A stretch of DNA of 51,925 nucleotides from Virgibacillus sp. AGTR (GCF_016919725.2 NZ_JAJERH010000026.1:1-51925), one strand, 5' to 3'. Shown: positions 1 through 9,084, numbered from the stretch's first letter. Program-made: numbers and translations. The notes: generated by a model from the letters alone, not told the origin.

Positions 1-38
1 GTGATAGGGACTGAGCGAATTTTGCTCAGTTTTTTTAT
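1..38. repeat. 3' tail of hairpin repeat family R1 with terminator
   Basis: The first 38 bases repeat, with one indel, the end of the element at 5955-5991, including the hairpin ACTGAGC/GCTCAGT followed by a T run. This is most likely the 3' end of another R1 copy that lies mostly outside the window. The hairpin and T tract can act as an intrinsic terminator for whatever lies to the left. Confidence 0.7.
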
Positions 39-168
39 AGTGGTAGTTATAAAATCAGTGTTATACGCCAACTTTTCTAATAAATAAATAGTTTATTACT
101 TTAAAAATGTCACAGAATGTTCTAAAATAAATAATAGTTACCAAAAAGTTTGCATAATTTTTAATACA

Positions 169-197
169 TTGTTTTTTAATCGGTTCATAAATAGAAT
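169..197 (+). promoter_or_regulatory. Probable sigma-A promoter of acsA
   Basis: TTGTTT at 169-174 and TAGAAT at 192-197 are separated by 17 bases, in the leader of acsA. The -35 box is weak, so the call rests on spacing and position. Confidence 0.45.
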
Positions 198-204
198 TAG
201 TACT

Positions 205-218
205 TGTAAACGTATCAA
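205..218 (+). promoter_or_regulatory. Possible CcpA (cre) site before acsA
   Basis: TGTAAACGTATCAA agrees with the cre consensus at 12 of 14 positions by my reading and lies just after the predicted -10 box, where a bound repressor would block transcription. acsA is carbon-catabolite repressed in B. subtilis. The site here is inference. Confidence 0.35.
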
Positions 219-272
219 GGAGATATTTCTATTATTTGTAACCGATTTCAATTTATAAAACGAGGTGATTGG

Positions 273-1988
273 ATGGATATGCAGAAGATACCAGTTAAAG
301 AAGGTAATCATAATCTGAAAGATTATGAAAAAGTTAGGGAAACTTTTTCATGGGATGATATGAAGAAACATTTTTCCTGGAATGAAACGGGAAAGGTTAA
401 TATTGCCTATGAGGCGTTAGACCGCCATGCGGAAAATCCAGAGAAAAAGGACCAGGTTGCATTACTGTATTCTGATCCAGATAGAGAAGAGAAGGTAACC
501 TTTGGTGACCTACGTGATGAGAGTAATAAGTTTGCTAATGTTTTACGTAAGTATAATGTGAAAAAAGGAGATCGCGTATTTCTGTTCATGCCAAGAAGCC
601 CAGAATTTTATGCAGCTTTCTTCGGTATCCTTAAAGTTGGTGCCATCGCTGGACCTTTATTCGAAGCTTTCATGGAGCAAGCGGTTCGCGATCGATTGCA
701 GGATAGTGAAGCAAAAGTGTTAATTACAACACCTGATTTATTGTATCGAGTTCCACAGGAGGATTTACCAAACTTAGAAAAAATAGTGCTTGTAGGGAAA
801 CATAACGAATCTGCGGATCATTATATTGATTATCAAAGAGAAATGAAGGATGCTTCTAATAAAACAGAAATGGAATGGGTAGATTTAGAAGATGGTATGT
901 TACTCCATTACACATCTGGATCTACTGGAAAACCAAAAGGTGTGTACCATGTCCATAATGCTATGATTCAACATTATGCTACGGGCGAGTGGGTATTAGA
1001 CCTAAGGGAAGAGGATGTATATTGGTGTACCGCTGATCCAGGCTGGGTTACTGGAACAAGTTACGGAATTTTCGCACCATGGTTGCATGGTGTGACTAAT
1101 GTTATTCGAGGTGGAAGATTTACACCGGATGATTGGTATGGAACACTAGATACGTATAAGGTTAGTGTCTGGTATACGGCACCTACAGCACTTCGTAAAT
1201 TAGTAAGTGCAGGAGAAGACGTAGTGAAGAAATATGACCTTTCTTCCTTACGACATATTATGAGTGTTGGAGAGCCATTGAATCCAGAAGTAGTGACTTG
1301 GGGATTAAAAGCATTTAATTTGCGGATTCATGATACATGGTGGATGACGGAAACAGGTGCACAGCTTATTGTTAACATTCCATCAATGGAGATAAGACCA
1401 GGATCAATGGGGAAACCATTACCAGGTATTGAAGCGGCTATTATTGATAATGAAGGAAATGAACTACCACCAAACCAAATGGGGAATTTAGCTATTAAGA
1501 AAGGTTGGCCATCTATGATGCGGGCTGTATGGAAGAATCCAAGCAAGTATGACAGCTACTTTATCCATGGTTGGTATGTATCAGGAGATAGTGCTTATAA
1601 AGATGAAGATGGCTATTTCTGGTTCCAGGGGCGTTTAGATGATGTTATCAATACTTCTGGTGAACGAGTTGGCCCATTTGAGGTAGAAAGTAAATTAATA
1701 GAACATCCGGCTGTTGCTGAAGCCGGCGTTATTGGGAAACCACATCCAGAGCGAGGAGAGATCATTAAAGCGTTTATTACGCTGAATGATGGGTATCAGA
1801 ATACGGATGAATTACTAGAGGATATACGCTTATTTGTTAAGACAGGGCTAAGTGCTCATGCTGCACCACGTGAACTAGAAGTAAAAGACTCCATTCCTAA
1901 GACAAGAAGTGGTAAGATCATGCGTCGACTATTGAAGTCTTGGGAGCTAGGATTGCCTACTGGTGATACGTCAACATTAGAAGAATAG
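273..1988 (+). CDS. acsA: Acetyl-CoA synthetase (acetate-CoA ligase)
   Basis: Activates acetate with ATP to acetyl-AMP and transfers it to CoA in the cytosol, so the cell can reuse excreted acetate. The 571-residue protein is close in length and sequence to B. subtilis AcsA. The ANL-superfamily P-loop YTSGSTGKPKG begins near residue 212, the TADPGWVTG and WWMTETG core motifs follow, and the C-terminal motif SGKIMRR carries Lys548, the residue acetylated by AcuA-type enzymes in relatives. The start at 273 has a GAGGTG ribosome site 6 bases upstream; ATG 279 is a possible alternative. The acuABC genes are not next to it here. A cre-like site lies in the leader. Confidence 0.95.
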   Translation: MDMQKIPVKEGNHNLKDYEKVRETFSWDDMKKHFSWNETGKVNIAYEALDRHAENPEKKDQVALLYSDPDREEKVTFGDLRDESNKFANVLRKYNVKKGDRVFLFMPRSPEFYAAFFGILKVGAIAGPLFEAFMEQAVRDRLQDSEAKVLITTPDLLYRVPQEDLPNLEKIVLVGKHNESADHYIDYQREMKDASNKTEMEWVDLEDGMLLHYTSGSTGKPKGVYHVHNAMIQHYATGEWVLDLREEDVYWCTADPGWVTGTSYGIFAPWLHGVTNVIRGGRFTPDDWYGTLDTYKVSVWYTAPTALRKLVSAGEDVVKKYDLSSLRHIMSVGEPLNPEVVTWGLKAFNLRIHDTWWMTETGAQLIVNIPSMEIRPGSMGKPLPGIEAAIIDNEGNELPPNQMGNLAIKKGWPSMMRAVWKNPSKYDSYFIHGWYVSGDSAYKDEDGYFWFQGRLDDVINTSGERVGPFEVESKLIEHPAVAEAGVIGKPHPERGEIIKAFITLNDGYQNTDELLEDIRLFVKTGLSAHAAPRELEVKDSIPKTRSGKIMRRLLKSWELGLPTGDTSTLEE

Positions 1989-2455
1989 ATGGTAGAGCCA
2001 CAGAGGGTAAAATAATTTAGATAACGAAGACGCTTAATTATAGACTGATTAAAATATGCTCCCTTCCAAAGTAGATAGATCAAAAAATATAATCTGTTGC
2101 TTTGGGGGGATTTTTGTCTAGGAAATTACGGAAATTATAAAATTTGAGCCTGTGGATATATATGGGCGTGTTGAGCCGCGTGAAGCTCCAGCGCCCAGAA
2201 ACGAGGCGACTTCATGAATCGCCCTAATCTAAGTCATCATCGGCGCGCAAGCTCATCGTAATACCTTTATCTCCGTTGACTCGCTCTAGTCGCTACGTTT
2301 CTACTCGGACGCTTACGCCTTTTGCTCTTGAAATGCTATCGAACGGAATGGATACAACACTCCTTTTACACCGCTCACTTTATAAGCTAGTTATTTCTTA
2401 TTTACTTTGAAATCTGTTACATTTCCAATATGGGACATATTCATAAATTGAGGAA
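1989..2455. other. Intergenic region largely filled by repeat R2
   Basis: No coding sequence is supported in this 467-base gap. Its middle is a repeat listed separately (2147-2335). The remaining flanks are AT-rich and show nothing that I recognise. Confidence 0.6.
2147..2335. repeat. Intergenic repeat R2, copy 1
   Basis: This stretch is clearly homologous to 42472-42655. Shared blocks include GTGTTGAGCCGCGT, AGCTCCAGCGCCCAGAAAC and TTTATCTCCGTTGACTCGCT. It has no open frame of its own and is more GC-rich than its surroundings. The AGCTCCAGCGCC core is familiar from intergenic repeats of many Bacillaceae genomes (from memory). Confidence 0.8.
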
Positions 2456-2470
2456 ATGAGGAATCTTAAA

Positions 2471-3076
2471 ATGTCTAAAGAATTTTGGGATCAAAACTTT
2501 TCAGATAAAGAATTTGTATATGGGAAACAGGCAAATCAATTCATCCAGCAAAAGAGTCACCTCTTATCTAAAAATTCAACTATAGGATGCTTTGCAGAGG
2601 GAGAGGGCAGAAACGCCATCTATTTAGCTGGTTTAGGGCATGAGGTTATTGCTTATGATCAATCTACTGTCGGATTAGAAAAGGCAAAACAATTAGCTGT
2701 AGAGCAAGGAGTAAACGTACAAGCTATTCCCATGGACTTGACTAAGGAAAAGGTGATATCTCGCCAATTTGATGCGGCGATTATGGTCTTTGGGCATGTT
2801 CCAGCGGAAGATCAACATTTTTTTATTCATAATATAATTGCTGCTGTAAAGCCAGGTGGCTATGTAATGTTTGAGGTATACTCAGAGGATCAATTAGACT
2901 ACCAAACAGGTGGACCAAGGGAGAAGGAAATGCTGTATCATCCATCGGATGTATTACAATGGATAATGCCTCATCATTGTTTGCATTTCTATTATGGAGA
3001 AGTAGATCGAAAAGAAGGAAAAAAGCATACTGGCTTGTCTCATGTTATTCAAACGGTTATAAAAAAGAAAGACTAG
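2471..3076 (+). CDS. Class I SAM-dependent methyltransferase (TehB-like)
   Basis: A small cytosolic methyltransferase of 201 residues with a Rossmann-type SAM site; the usual motif I glycine stretch is replaced by CFAEGEGRNAIYLA, followed by VIAYDQS as motif II. This form is typical of TehB/tellurite-resistance-like and related methyltransferases whose substrates are mostly unknown. I chose ATG 2471 because GAGG at 2458-2461 is well spaced; the upstream ATG 2456 lies too close to its own purine stretch. It is preceded by a repeat and ends in a terminator shared with the convergent hmp gene, so it is probably transcribed alone. The substrate cannot be read from the sequence. Confidence 0.8.
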   Translation: MSKEFWDQNFSDKEFVYGKQANQFIQQKSHLLSKNSTIGCFAEGEGRNAIYLAGLGHEVIAYDQSTVGLEKAKQLAVEQGVNVQAIPMDLTKEKVISRQFDAAIMVFGHVPAEDQHFFIHNIIAAVKPGGYVMFEVYSEDQLDYQTGGPREKEMLYHPSDVLQWIMPHHCLHFYYGEVDRKEGKKHTGLSHVIQTVIKKKD

Positions 3077-3088
3077 ATATGTAAATAG

Positions 3089-3131
3089 AACCAAAGGATA
3101 AGCGGATTACTCCCTTAACCTTTGGTTTTTG
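3089..3131. terminator. Bidirectional terminator between methyltransferase gene and hmp
   Basis: Arms AACCAAAGG (3089-3097) and CCTTTGGTT (3119-3127) are followed by a T run on the plus strand and by an A-rich flank that serves the minus strand. It lies between convergent genes. Confidence 0.75.
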
Positions 3132-3135
3132 TCGT

Positions 3136-4362
3136 TTATGCAGTAATGGATTCAGCTGGGCCAAAAATTTCGAAATGAATATCTTTGTCAGCTACATGTG
3201 ATTTTTTTAAGCTTACATAGGTTGTACGCATGAATCCTTTTGGTCCACAAATGTAACATGTAGCATCTGATGTTGGTAAAATTGAAGATACCCACTCAGC
3301 GTCTATATAGCCTTTTTTATCACATCGATCCGTATCTTTGGGATGATTATAGATCGTATAGCTTGTCACATGATTATTAGAATTAGTAATGGTAGCAACT
3401 CTCTCTTTCAACGCATGATAATTTTCTGACTTTGCAGCATGAATGAAGATAACCTGTCGTTCAGGCTGTTCTTTTATCACCGTTTCTAACATACTCATCA
3501 TTGGTGTCATTCCCACACCTCCACTAATTAGTATCAGTGGTCGATGATCTTGTTGATCAAGTATGAAGTCTCCAGCCGGTGCACTTATAGGTAAAATGCT
3601 TCCTTCATTAATTTTCTCATGTAAATAAGTAGAGACAATTCCTGCTGGGCCTTGTTCATTCTCATCCTCACGTTTAACACTAATGCGGTAATACCCTTCA
3701 TCCGGAGCACAAGATAAACTGTATTGGCGAAGATGGGTATATGGTTCACCATCTATGTCTGCTTTTACAGTAATGTATTGTCCAGGCTGATAACTAGGAA
3801 ATGGTAAACCATCCTCGGGAACTAAATAAAAAGATGTAATAACTTCACTCTCAATTACCTTTTTTGTCACTTTGAAATTTCGAAAACCTTCCCAGCCACC
3901 GGATGATTGCAATGTCTTATTATATAATTCTTTTTCCACGTTAATAAAAAGATCTGCTATGACATAATATGCTTTTTCCCATGCGTCGATCACATCATCA
4001 TTAGCTACTTCTCCTAAAACATCTTTCATTGCTAGTAATAGGTACTTGCCAACGATTGGATAATGTTCTGGTTGAACATTTAGACTTTTATGCTTATGTG
4101 CAATTTGCATGACATGGGGTACTATTTCTTCTAAATGATCGATATTTGCCGCAGCAGCATAAACGGTATTCGCTAAGGCCTTGGGCTGAGCACCTCTCCG
4201 TTGATTGGTTTGATTAAATAAATTCTTTAATTCTGGATGATTTGTTAGCATTAGCTGATAGAATCGCTTCGTTATCTCTGAACCTTGTTGTTGTAATACT
4301 GGCACAGTAGCTTTAATAATGTCCTTTGTTTGCTCATCTAGCTCGACTGTTTGTGTTGACAT
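3136..4362 (-). CDS. hmp: Flavohaemoprotein, nitric oxide dioxygenase
   Basis: Oxidises nitric oxide to nitrate using O2 and NAD(P)H, protecting the cell against nitrosative stress. The 408 residues show a globin domain (about 1-145, proximal haem His91 in the KHKSL motif), a ferredoxin-reductase FAD domain (RQYSLS near residue 215) and an NAD domain (GGVGMTPMMSM). Length matches the family. The start has AAAGGGAG upstream. The gene is divergent from nsrR, and a long palindrome lies between the two, so repression by NsrR with release by nitric oxide is the expected control. Confidence 0.97.
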   Translation of the reverse strand: MSTQTVELDEQTKDIIKATVPVLQQQGSEITKRFYQLMLTNHPELKNLFNQTNQRRGAQPKALANTVYAAAANIDHLEEIVPHVMQIAHKHKSLNVQPEHYPIVGKYLLLAMKDVLGEVANDDVIDAWEKAYYVIADLFINVEKELYNKTLQSSGGWEGFRNFKVTKKVIESEVITSFYLVPEDGLPFPSYQPGQYITVKADIDGEPYTHLRQYSLSCAPDEGYYRISVKREDENEQGPAGIVSTYLHEKINEGSILPISAPAGDFILDQQDHRPLILISGGVGMTPMMSMLETVIKEQPERQVIFIHAAKSENYHALKERVATITNSNNHVTSYTIYNHPKDTDRCDKKGYIDAEWVSSILPTSDATCYICGPKGFMRTTYVSLKKSHVADKDIHFEIFGPAESITA

Positions 4363-4380
4363 AACTAAGCACTCCCTTTG

Positions 4381-4413
4381 AAATAAACATGTATTTTGTA
4401 TACATGTTTATTT
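4381..4413. promoter_or_regulatory. Probable NsrR operator in hmp/nsrR intergenic region
   Basis: A perfect 14-bp inverted repeat, AAATAAACATGTAT at 4381-4394 and ATACATGTTTATTT at 4400-4413, with a 5-base centre. It lies about 20 bases upstream of the hmp start codon. AT-rich dyads are the known targets of Bacillus NsrR. Binding is inferred. Confidence 0.7.
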
Positions 4414-4497
4414 TATAATGATTTAACTGGTAAAAAAACAGGAAAATAAGCAAAATATGTTACAATAATGTGAAAACATGAACAAGTAGGTGTATCC

Positions 4498-4932
4498 ATG
4501 AATCTTAAAAAATATACAGATTACGCATTACGTGTATTAATATTTACGGGAATGAAATCAGATCAAGAGCTGGCTACAATTAAAGAGATATCCGAGGTAT
4601 ATACGATTTCACAAGAACATGTAAGGAAAGTAGTACATGAGCTTGTAAAGATGGAATTGATAGAGTCGGTAAGAGGCAGGCATGGAGGAATTAGAATGGC
4701 TAAGCCACCAGAAGAAATCAATGTTGGTAGACTTGTTCGACAGCTTGAAGCTGATTTTGTCATTTTAGAATGCTTTGATAAAGGAACAAACCACTGTGTT
4801 ATTTCTCCAGGCTGTACATTAAAACATGTATTAAATAGGGCGTTAGTCGCTTTTTTTAAGGTTCTTGAAGCATATACATTAAAGGATTTAATTAAAAATG
4901 AAGAAGAGCTTCGTGAACTAATGGGACTGTAA
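4498..4932 (+). CDS. nsrR: Rrf2-family nitric-oxide sensing repressor NsrR
   Basis: Iron-sulphur transcription repressor of nitrosative-stress genes. It has 144 residues with an N-terminal winged helix (about 1-70) and cysteines at 92, 100 and 106; Asp8 is present in YTDYALR. The three cysteines plus Asp8 are the ligand set described for the [4Fe-4S] cluster of NsrR, which separates it from IscR and CymR. It stands divergent from hmp with a large dyad between the two genes. A GTAGGTG ribosome site precedes ATG 4498. Confidence 0.93.
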   Translation: MNLKKYTDYALRVLIFTGMKSDQELATIKEISEVYTISQEHVRKVVHELVKMELIESVRGRHGGIRMAKPPEEINVGRLVRQLEADFVILECFDKGTNHCVISPGCTLKHVLNRALVAFFKVLEAYTLKDLIKNEEELRELMGL

Positions 4933-5002
4933 AAAATATGTTTTATATAAGAATTATTGGGAACATATAATTATGTAGTCATCGTAAAGGAGTGGATATA
5001 TC

Positions 5003-5521
5003 ATGAGTAAAAAAATAGCAACTGTTATTACAGATATGTTTGAAGATGTGGAATATACAGAGCCAGCTAAAGCTTTCCGGGAAGCTGGTCATGAAGTCGT
5101 TACGATTGATAAAGAAAAAGGAAAGAATGTAACAGGAAAAAATAAGGAAGCTATCATCACTATTGATCAAGGTATTGATGATGTAAACCCAAGTGATTTT
5201 GATGCGTTATTTATTCCAGGTGGCTTTTCTCCAGATATGTTACGTGCAGATGAACGCTTTGTAAAATTTGCAAAACATTTTATGGATGAAAAGAAGCCAG
5301 TATTTGCGATCTGTCACGGGCCGCAGTTGCTAATTACGGCGAAATCACTTGAAGGGCGAAAAGCAACTGGATTTAAATCGATTCAAGTCGATATGGAGTA
5401 TGCGGGGGCAAACGTAGTAGATGAAGAAGTGGTAGTATGCCAAAATCAGCTTGTTACAAGTCGTCAACCAGATGACATACCAGCATTTAATCGAGAAGCT
5501 GTAAATGTGTTAACGAAATAA
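5003..5521 (+). CDS. yfkM: DJ-1/PfpI family protein, general stress protein 18 type
   Basis: A 172-residue single-domain protein of the DJ-1/PfpI superfamily, with the nucleophile-elbow cysteine Cys104 in AICHGPQ and acidic residues in the DMFEDVEY motif near the N-terminus. It aligns over its whole length with B. subtilis YfkM (GSP18), a general-stress protein. Members act as deglycases, glyoxalases or proteases; the sequence does not decide which. AAGGAG lies upstream of ATG 5003. A terminator at 5663 follows. The symbol is assigned by similarity, not by context. Confidence 0.85.
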   Translation: MSKKIATVITDMFEDVEYTEPAKAFREAGHEVVTIDKEKGKNVTGKNKEAIITIDQGIDDVNPSDFDALFIPGGFSPDMLRADERFVKFAKHFMDEKKPVFAICHGPQLLITAKSLEGRKATGFKSIQVDMEYAGANVVDEEVVVCQNQLVTSRQPDDIPAFNREAVNVLTK

Positions 5522-5662
5522 GCTAAAAATTGGCATTGCTAAAATGCTTGTTTTTAAAGACGAATAAGAATTGAAAAATTTATAAAAGCATGGTTCTATT
5601 TGCTGCATTGGAGAGAGGCGCTTGTGACCAGCCCGCGTGAGCTATTGCACTATGTAGCCTTA

Positions 5663-5689
5663 CCGAACGGATCGTTCGGCTTTGTTTTA
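5663..5689 (+). terminator. Terminator downstream of the PfpI gene
   Basis: Stem CCGAACG/CGTTCGG with a 3-base loop is followed by CTTTGTTTT. Repeat R1 begins right at its T tract. Confidence 0.75.
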
Positions 5690-5991
5690 TAAGTTAAGAA
5701 AGTATAAAATCAGTGCAATGACTGCGTTAAGCGAAGTAGTTATTTTGAAATGTTTGATGTATATTGGCAATGCTCCGACTAATTACTTCCCTTTCCGCGG
5801 GCACGGCCTCAACTAACTTTGCAAAGAAGAACACGTTGCAAAGTTAGCTGAAGGACAAACCCCACGGAAAGGGAAGTGGGCAGCCGGAGTGGTGGTCAAG
5901 CAGTAGCTATTATTCCATAATAGCTACTAGAGGAAGCGTAAATCTGAGCATTTAGTGATAAGGACTGAGCGAATTTTGCTCAGTTTTTTTA
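5685..5991. repeat. Repeat R1, full-length copy with long hairpin and own terminator
   Basis: About 307 bases without coding potential. The first 163 or so match 51750-51912 with four differences by my count, and the last 37 match the start of the window. A long imperfect inverted repeat (left arm 5773-5824, right arm 5836-5889) includes TAACTTTGCAA/TTGCAAAGTTA and CTTTCCG/CGGAAAG. A second perfect 12-bp hairpin lies at 5902-5928. A terminator-like hairpin, ACTGAGC/GCTCAGT plus a T run, closes the element at 5964-5990. Confidence 0.8.
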
Positions 5992-6062
5992 GCTAAGATA
6001 CGTGTAATCCAAGCTTCAGCATTCTATAGCAAATGGAAGGATCTGTTAGATTGTAACTGTCA

Positions 6063-7355
6063 CTAGTCCAATTTTTGAATTGTGAATTGATCCTGTAGTA
6101 ACAGCCAATTTTGTGGGAAAGCTAACCCTAATTTCCAATAGGATATGCCTAATAAACCTAATTCCTTTATGAGATTGAATTTGGATTGAATGGACCGCGC
6201 ATCTTCAAACCATACCTCATGTTGACTTCCTGTATTATCGGTATACGTGAAGTAAGGTGCCTGAGCCTTTTCATCGTATCTAATTTCTGCATTGTTTTCT
6301 CTTGCAATCGCGATAGCTCGCTGTGGACTTACAGCCTGAGCCGGCTCCCCACCATTTGCCTGATATGGCAGTGTCCAGTTGTATCCATATAAATTTTGAC
6401 CTAATAAGATTTTCGTAGCGGGCATTTCCGTTAATGCATACATAACGACTTCCCTTACTTGATCAATTGGTGAAACAGCCATTGGTGGTCCGTAGGTATA
6501 GCCCCATTCATAGGTCATTAGCACAACAAAATCAGCAATTTCACCATGTACTGCATAATCATGTGCCTCATACCACTGTCCAGTCTGTGTGGCACTGGTT
6601 TTTGGTGCTAATGCTGTGGACATTAATAAATCTTCTTGGGATAAGCGTTCCTTTGCTTTTCTTAAAAACGCATTGTATGCTTCTCTGTCCTCTGGGGGAA
6701 GAAATTCAAAATCAAAATGCACATCGCTATATCCACCAGAAGTAGCTGTATTAACGATGTTATCTAGGAGTGTGTTTTGAACGCTTTGAACGGTTACAAT
6801 AATATGTCCAAGTTCTTGGCTGAATTGACCCTCTTCCAGATTAGTCACAACCAGCATCTTTGCCGTGTTATTCTGTTCAGCGATTTCCGATAATCCATTT
6901 AATGGTGGTGGTGTTAAGCTACCATCTCTACCAACACGATAGCTAAATATCGCTAAGTAGGTTAAATATGGAGTGGTTTTCATGGCTGCATTTTCTAGCG
7001 TATCAGAAACAGAATCTCCCATTGGTTCGATATAGGCATTGCTTGTGATAGGTGATTTAGGCCCTGGTGGTATATAAAGCCTAAATCCAACCGGAAGTAC
7101 ATTACCTGGCGAGATACCATTTATTTGTGCTAGCTCCTGATAAGACATTCCGAATTGTTGAGCGATGGAAAATAAACTATCACCAGGTTGGACAAAATAA
7201 AACTGTCCGACGATAGGAATAACTAATGCCTGACCGACCACTAAATTGTTTGGAGCGTCTAGTTCATTGGCATCGATAAGCGCCTGTGTTGTTGTATTAT
7301 ATGTATTTGCAATACCATATAACGATTCACCTGGGCTAACTACGTGAATTTGCAT
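6063..7355 (-). CDS. yaaH: Spore cortex-lytic type glycosylase, LysM-GH18 (YaaH/SleL)
   Basis: Putative spore peptidoglycan N-acetylglucosaminidase that degrades cortex fragments during germination. Two LysM repeats (about 2-46 and 51-96) are followed by a glycoside hydrolase family 18 domain; the catalytic motif reads DVHFDFEFLPPEDR, whose Glu is the expected proton donor. I shortened the start to ATG 7355, which has GAAGGAGG seven bases upstream; the longer frame to 7385 has no ribosome site. 430 residues. It heads the conserved yaaH-yaaI-tadA-scr-dnaX order. YaaH is made in the mother cell under sigma-E in B. subtilis; I could not find a convincing promoter here. Confidence 0.92.
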   Translation of the reverse strand: MQIHVVSPGESLYGIANTYNTTTQALIDANELDAPNNLVVGQALVIPIVGQFYFVQPGDSLFSIAQQFGMSYQELAQINGISPGNVLPVGFRLYIPPGPKSPITSNAYIEPMGDSVSDTLENAAMKTTPYLTYLAIFSYRVGRDGSLTPPPLNGLSEIAEQNNTAKMLVVTNLEEGQFSQELGHIIVTVQSVQNTLLDNIVNTATSGGYSDVHFDFEFLPPEDREAYNAFLRKAKERLSQEDLLMSTALAPKTSATQTGQWYEAHDYAVHGEIADFVVLMTYEWGYTYGPPMAVSPIDQVREVVMYALTEMPATKILLGQNLYGYNWTLPYQANGGEPAQAVSPQRAIAIARENNAEIRYDEKAQAPYFTYTDNTGSQHEVWFEDARSIQSKFNLIKELGLLGISYWKLGLAFPQNWLLLQDQFTIQKLD

Positions 7356-7468
7356 ATAGAATCCCTCCTTCATGAGGTTGTTCAAAAATGAATTAACCTC
7401 TCTTTGAACACACCTATTTATCGATCTGCTATTAACAATCTATGAGAAGGGATTTCTTGTTATTCCAA

Positions 7469-8002
7469 CTATATAGCTGTGATATTTGCTTTCATGACAG
7501 AATGTAATAAATATAGAGCATATTCATTATTGTCCTTACCTTCAGAAGCCATGCAGTTCTTTGGGATGTGCATATCATACCCATACATATAGGCATCCTT
7601 TGCAGTAAATAGAATACAAATATCACCCGCAATTCCTGCCATTAATAAGTTGTTTTTTCCTAATTCATTTAGCAGAGATTGTAATGGCGTTTGAAAAAAG
7701 GCGGAATGCTGTGGTTTAATTAGAAAATAGTCATTATCGTCTGGTTTTAACGGTTCAATGATTTGTTTACTCCTATCATTATGGCAGTAATTGATAATTT
7801 TATGAAAGTCAGCCTGCCAAAGACCATAATGGTCATTAACATAAATAATAGGAAGTTGCTTTTCTTTTGCAAAGTTGCGTAATCGTAATAAATGAGGAAG
7901 TATATCTTTCGTATTTGCTAATAAGTTATTACCACCATCAAAATTAAAATCATTTACAATATCTACAAATAAAACAGCGGTGTTTTCAAGCGATGAATGC
8001 AA
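7469..8002 (-). CDS. yaaI: Isochorismatase-family cysteine hydrolase (YaaI)
   Basis: Small alpha/beta hydrolase-fold protein of the isochorismatase/nicotinamidase superfamily, 177 residues. The catalytic Asp sits in LFVDIVNDF and the nucleophile Cys in AGIAGDICILFTAKDA, the expected family pattern. The substrate is unknown; B. subtilis YaaI is annotated only by family. Translation starts at TTG 8002, with GAGGAG eight bases upstream; no nearer ATG has a ribosome site. It lies upstream of yaaH on the same strand and divergent from tadA, as in B. subtilis. Confidence 0.88.
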   Translation of the reverse strand: MHSSLENTAVLFVDIVNDFNFDGGNNLLANTKDILPHLLRLRNFAKEKQLPIIYVNDHYGLWQADFHKIINYCHNDRSKQIIEPLKPDDNDYFLIKPQHSAFFQTPLQSLLNELGKNNLLMAGIAGDICILFTAKDAYMYGYDMHIPKNCMASEGKDNNEYALYLLHSVMKANITAI

Positions 8003-8095
8003 TCCAATTACTCCTCTCTAATTTAAAGGAATTGATGTTTAATGATGCTTTTCTTTTAGTTATTTCCGTATTCTTGTTTTTCAAACTATTATTGA

Positions 8096-8575
<480 letters not shown>

Positions 8576-8634
8576 GGTAAGCTTAAGAGCGAAAATCTAT
8601 TTTAACAGATTAGTTATTTTTCCATGCTCTACCA

Positions 8635-8663
8635 TTGCATTTTTTTAATATTATCGTTATAAT
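8635..8663 (+). promoter_or_regulatory. Sigma-A promoter of the SRP RNA gene
   Basis: TTGCAT (8635-8640) and a perfect TATAAT (8658-8663) with a 17-base spacer. The start point would fall near 8670, exactly where homology to B. subtilis scRNA begins. Confidence 0.85.
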
Positions 8664-8669
8664 GATTAA

Positions 8670-8941
8670 TGCCGTGCTAAGCGGGGAGGTAGCGGTGCCC
8701 TGTACTTGCAATCCGCTATAGCGAGGCTGAATTCCCATCTGAGGTACGATGACTTTATAGTCTGCCTTAAGGGAGTGGTGTTGACGCTTAGGTCCTGCGC
8801 AACAGAAACCCATGAATCCTGTCAGGTCCGGAAGGAAGCAGCAGTAAGTGGTCATTTCTGTGTGCCGCGGGGAAGCCTAGGTTGAGCCATGAACTTGAGT
8901 AACGTATAGGGTTGTCGTATCGAAGATGGGTGCACGGTTTA
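8670..8941 (+). ncRNA. scr: Signal recognition particle RNA, large Bacillus type
   Basis: RNA core of the signal recognition particle, binding Ffh to target nascent secretory and membrane proteins. It is about 272 nt, the long Bacillus form with an Alu domain: the 5' part GTGCTAAGCGGGGAGGTAGC pairs with the 3' part ending GGTGCACGG. The helix 8 Ffh-binding stretch GTCAGGTCCGGAAGGAAGC is intact near 8820. It lies between tadA and dnaX as in B. subtilis and is bracketed by a strong promoter and a terminator. The ends are estimated to within a few bases. Confidence 0.95.
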
Positions 8942-8953
8942 CATAAGATTAGT

Positions 8954-8988
8954 AAGTCCCCTAGCTGTTTGCAGCTAGGGGACTTTTT
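8954..8988 (+). terminator. Intrinsic terminator of scr
   Basis: A perfect 14-bp stem, AAGTCCCCTAGCTG/CAGCTAGGGGACTT, with loop TTTG, followed by T residues. Confidence 0.93.
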
Positions 8989-9084
8989 AAATGGGATATA
9001 ATTTTTTAGGCACCATTAATTAGACGTATATTCATTGTGATGGAGTCGGTACGGTACCTGTATTAATCAACGATGGATAATGGA

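Noticed and set aside
6467-6780. Plus-strand ORFs opposite yaaH
   Set aside because: They are frame shadows of the GH18 domain without ribosome sites or recognisable motifs.
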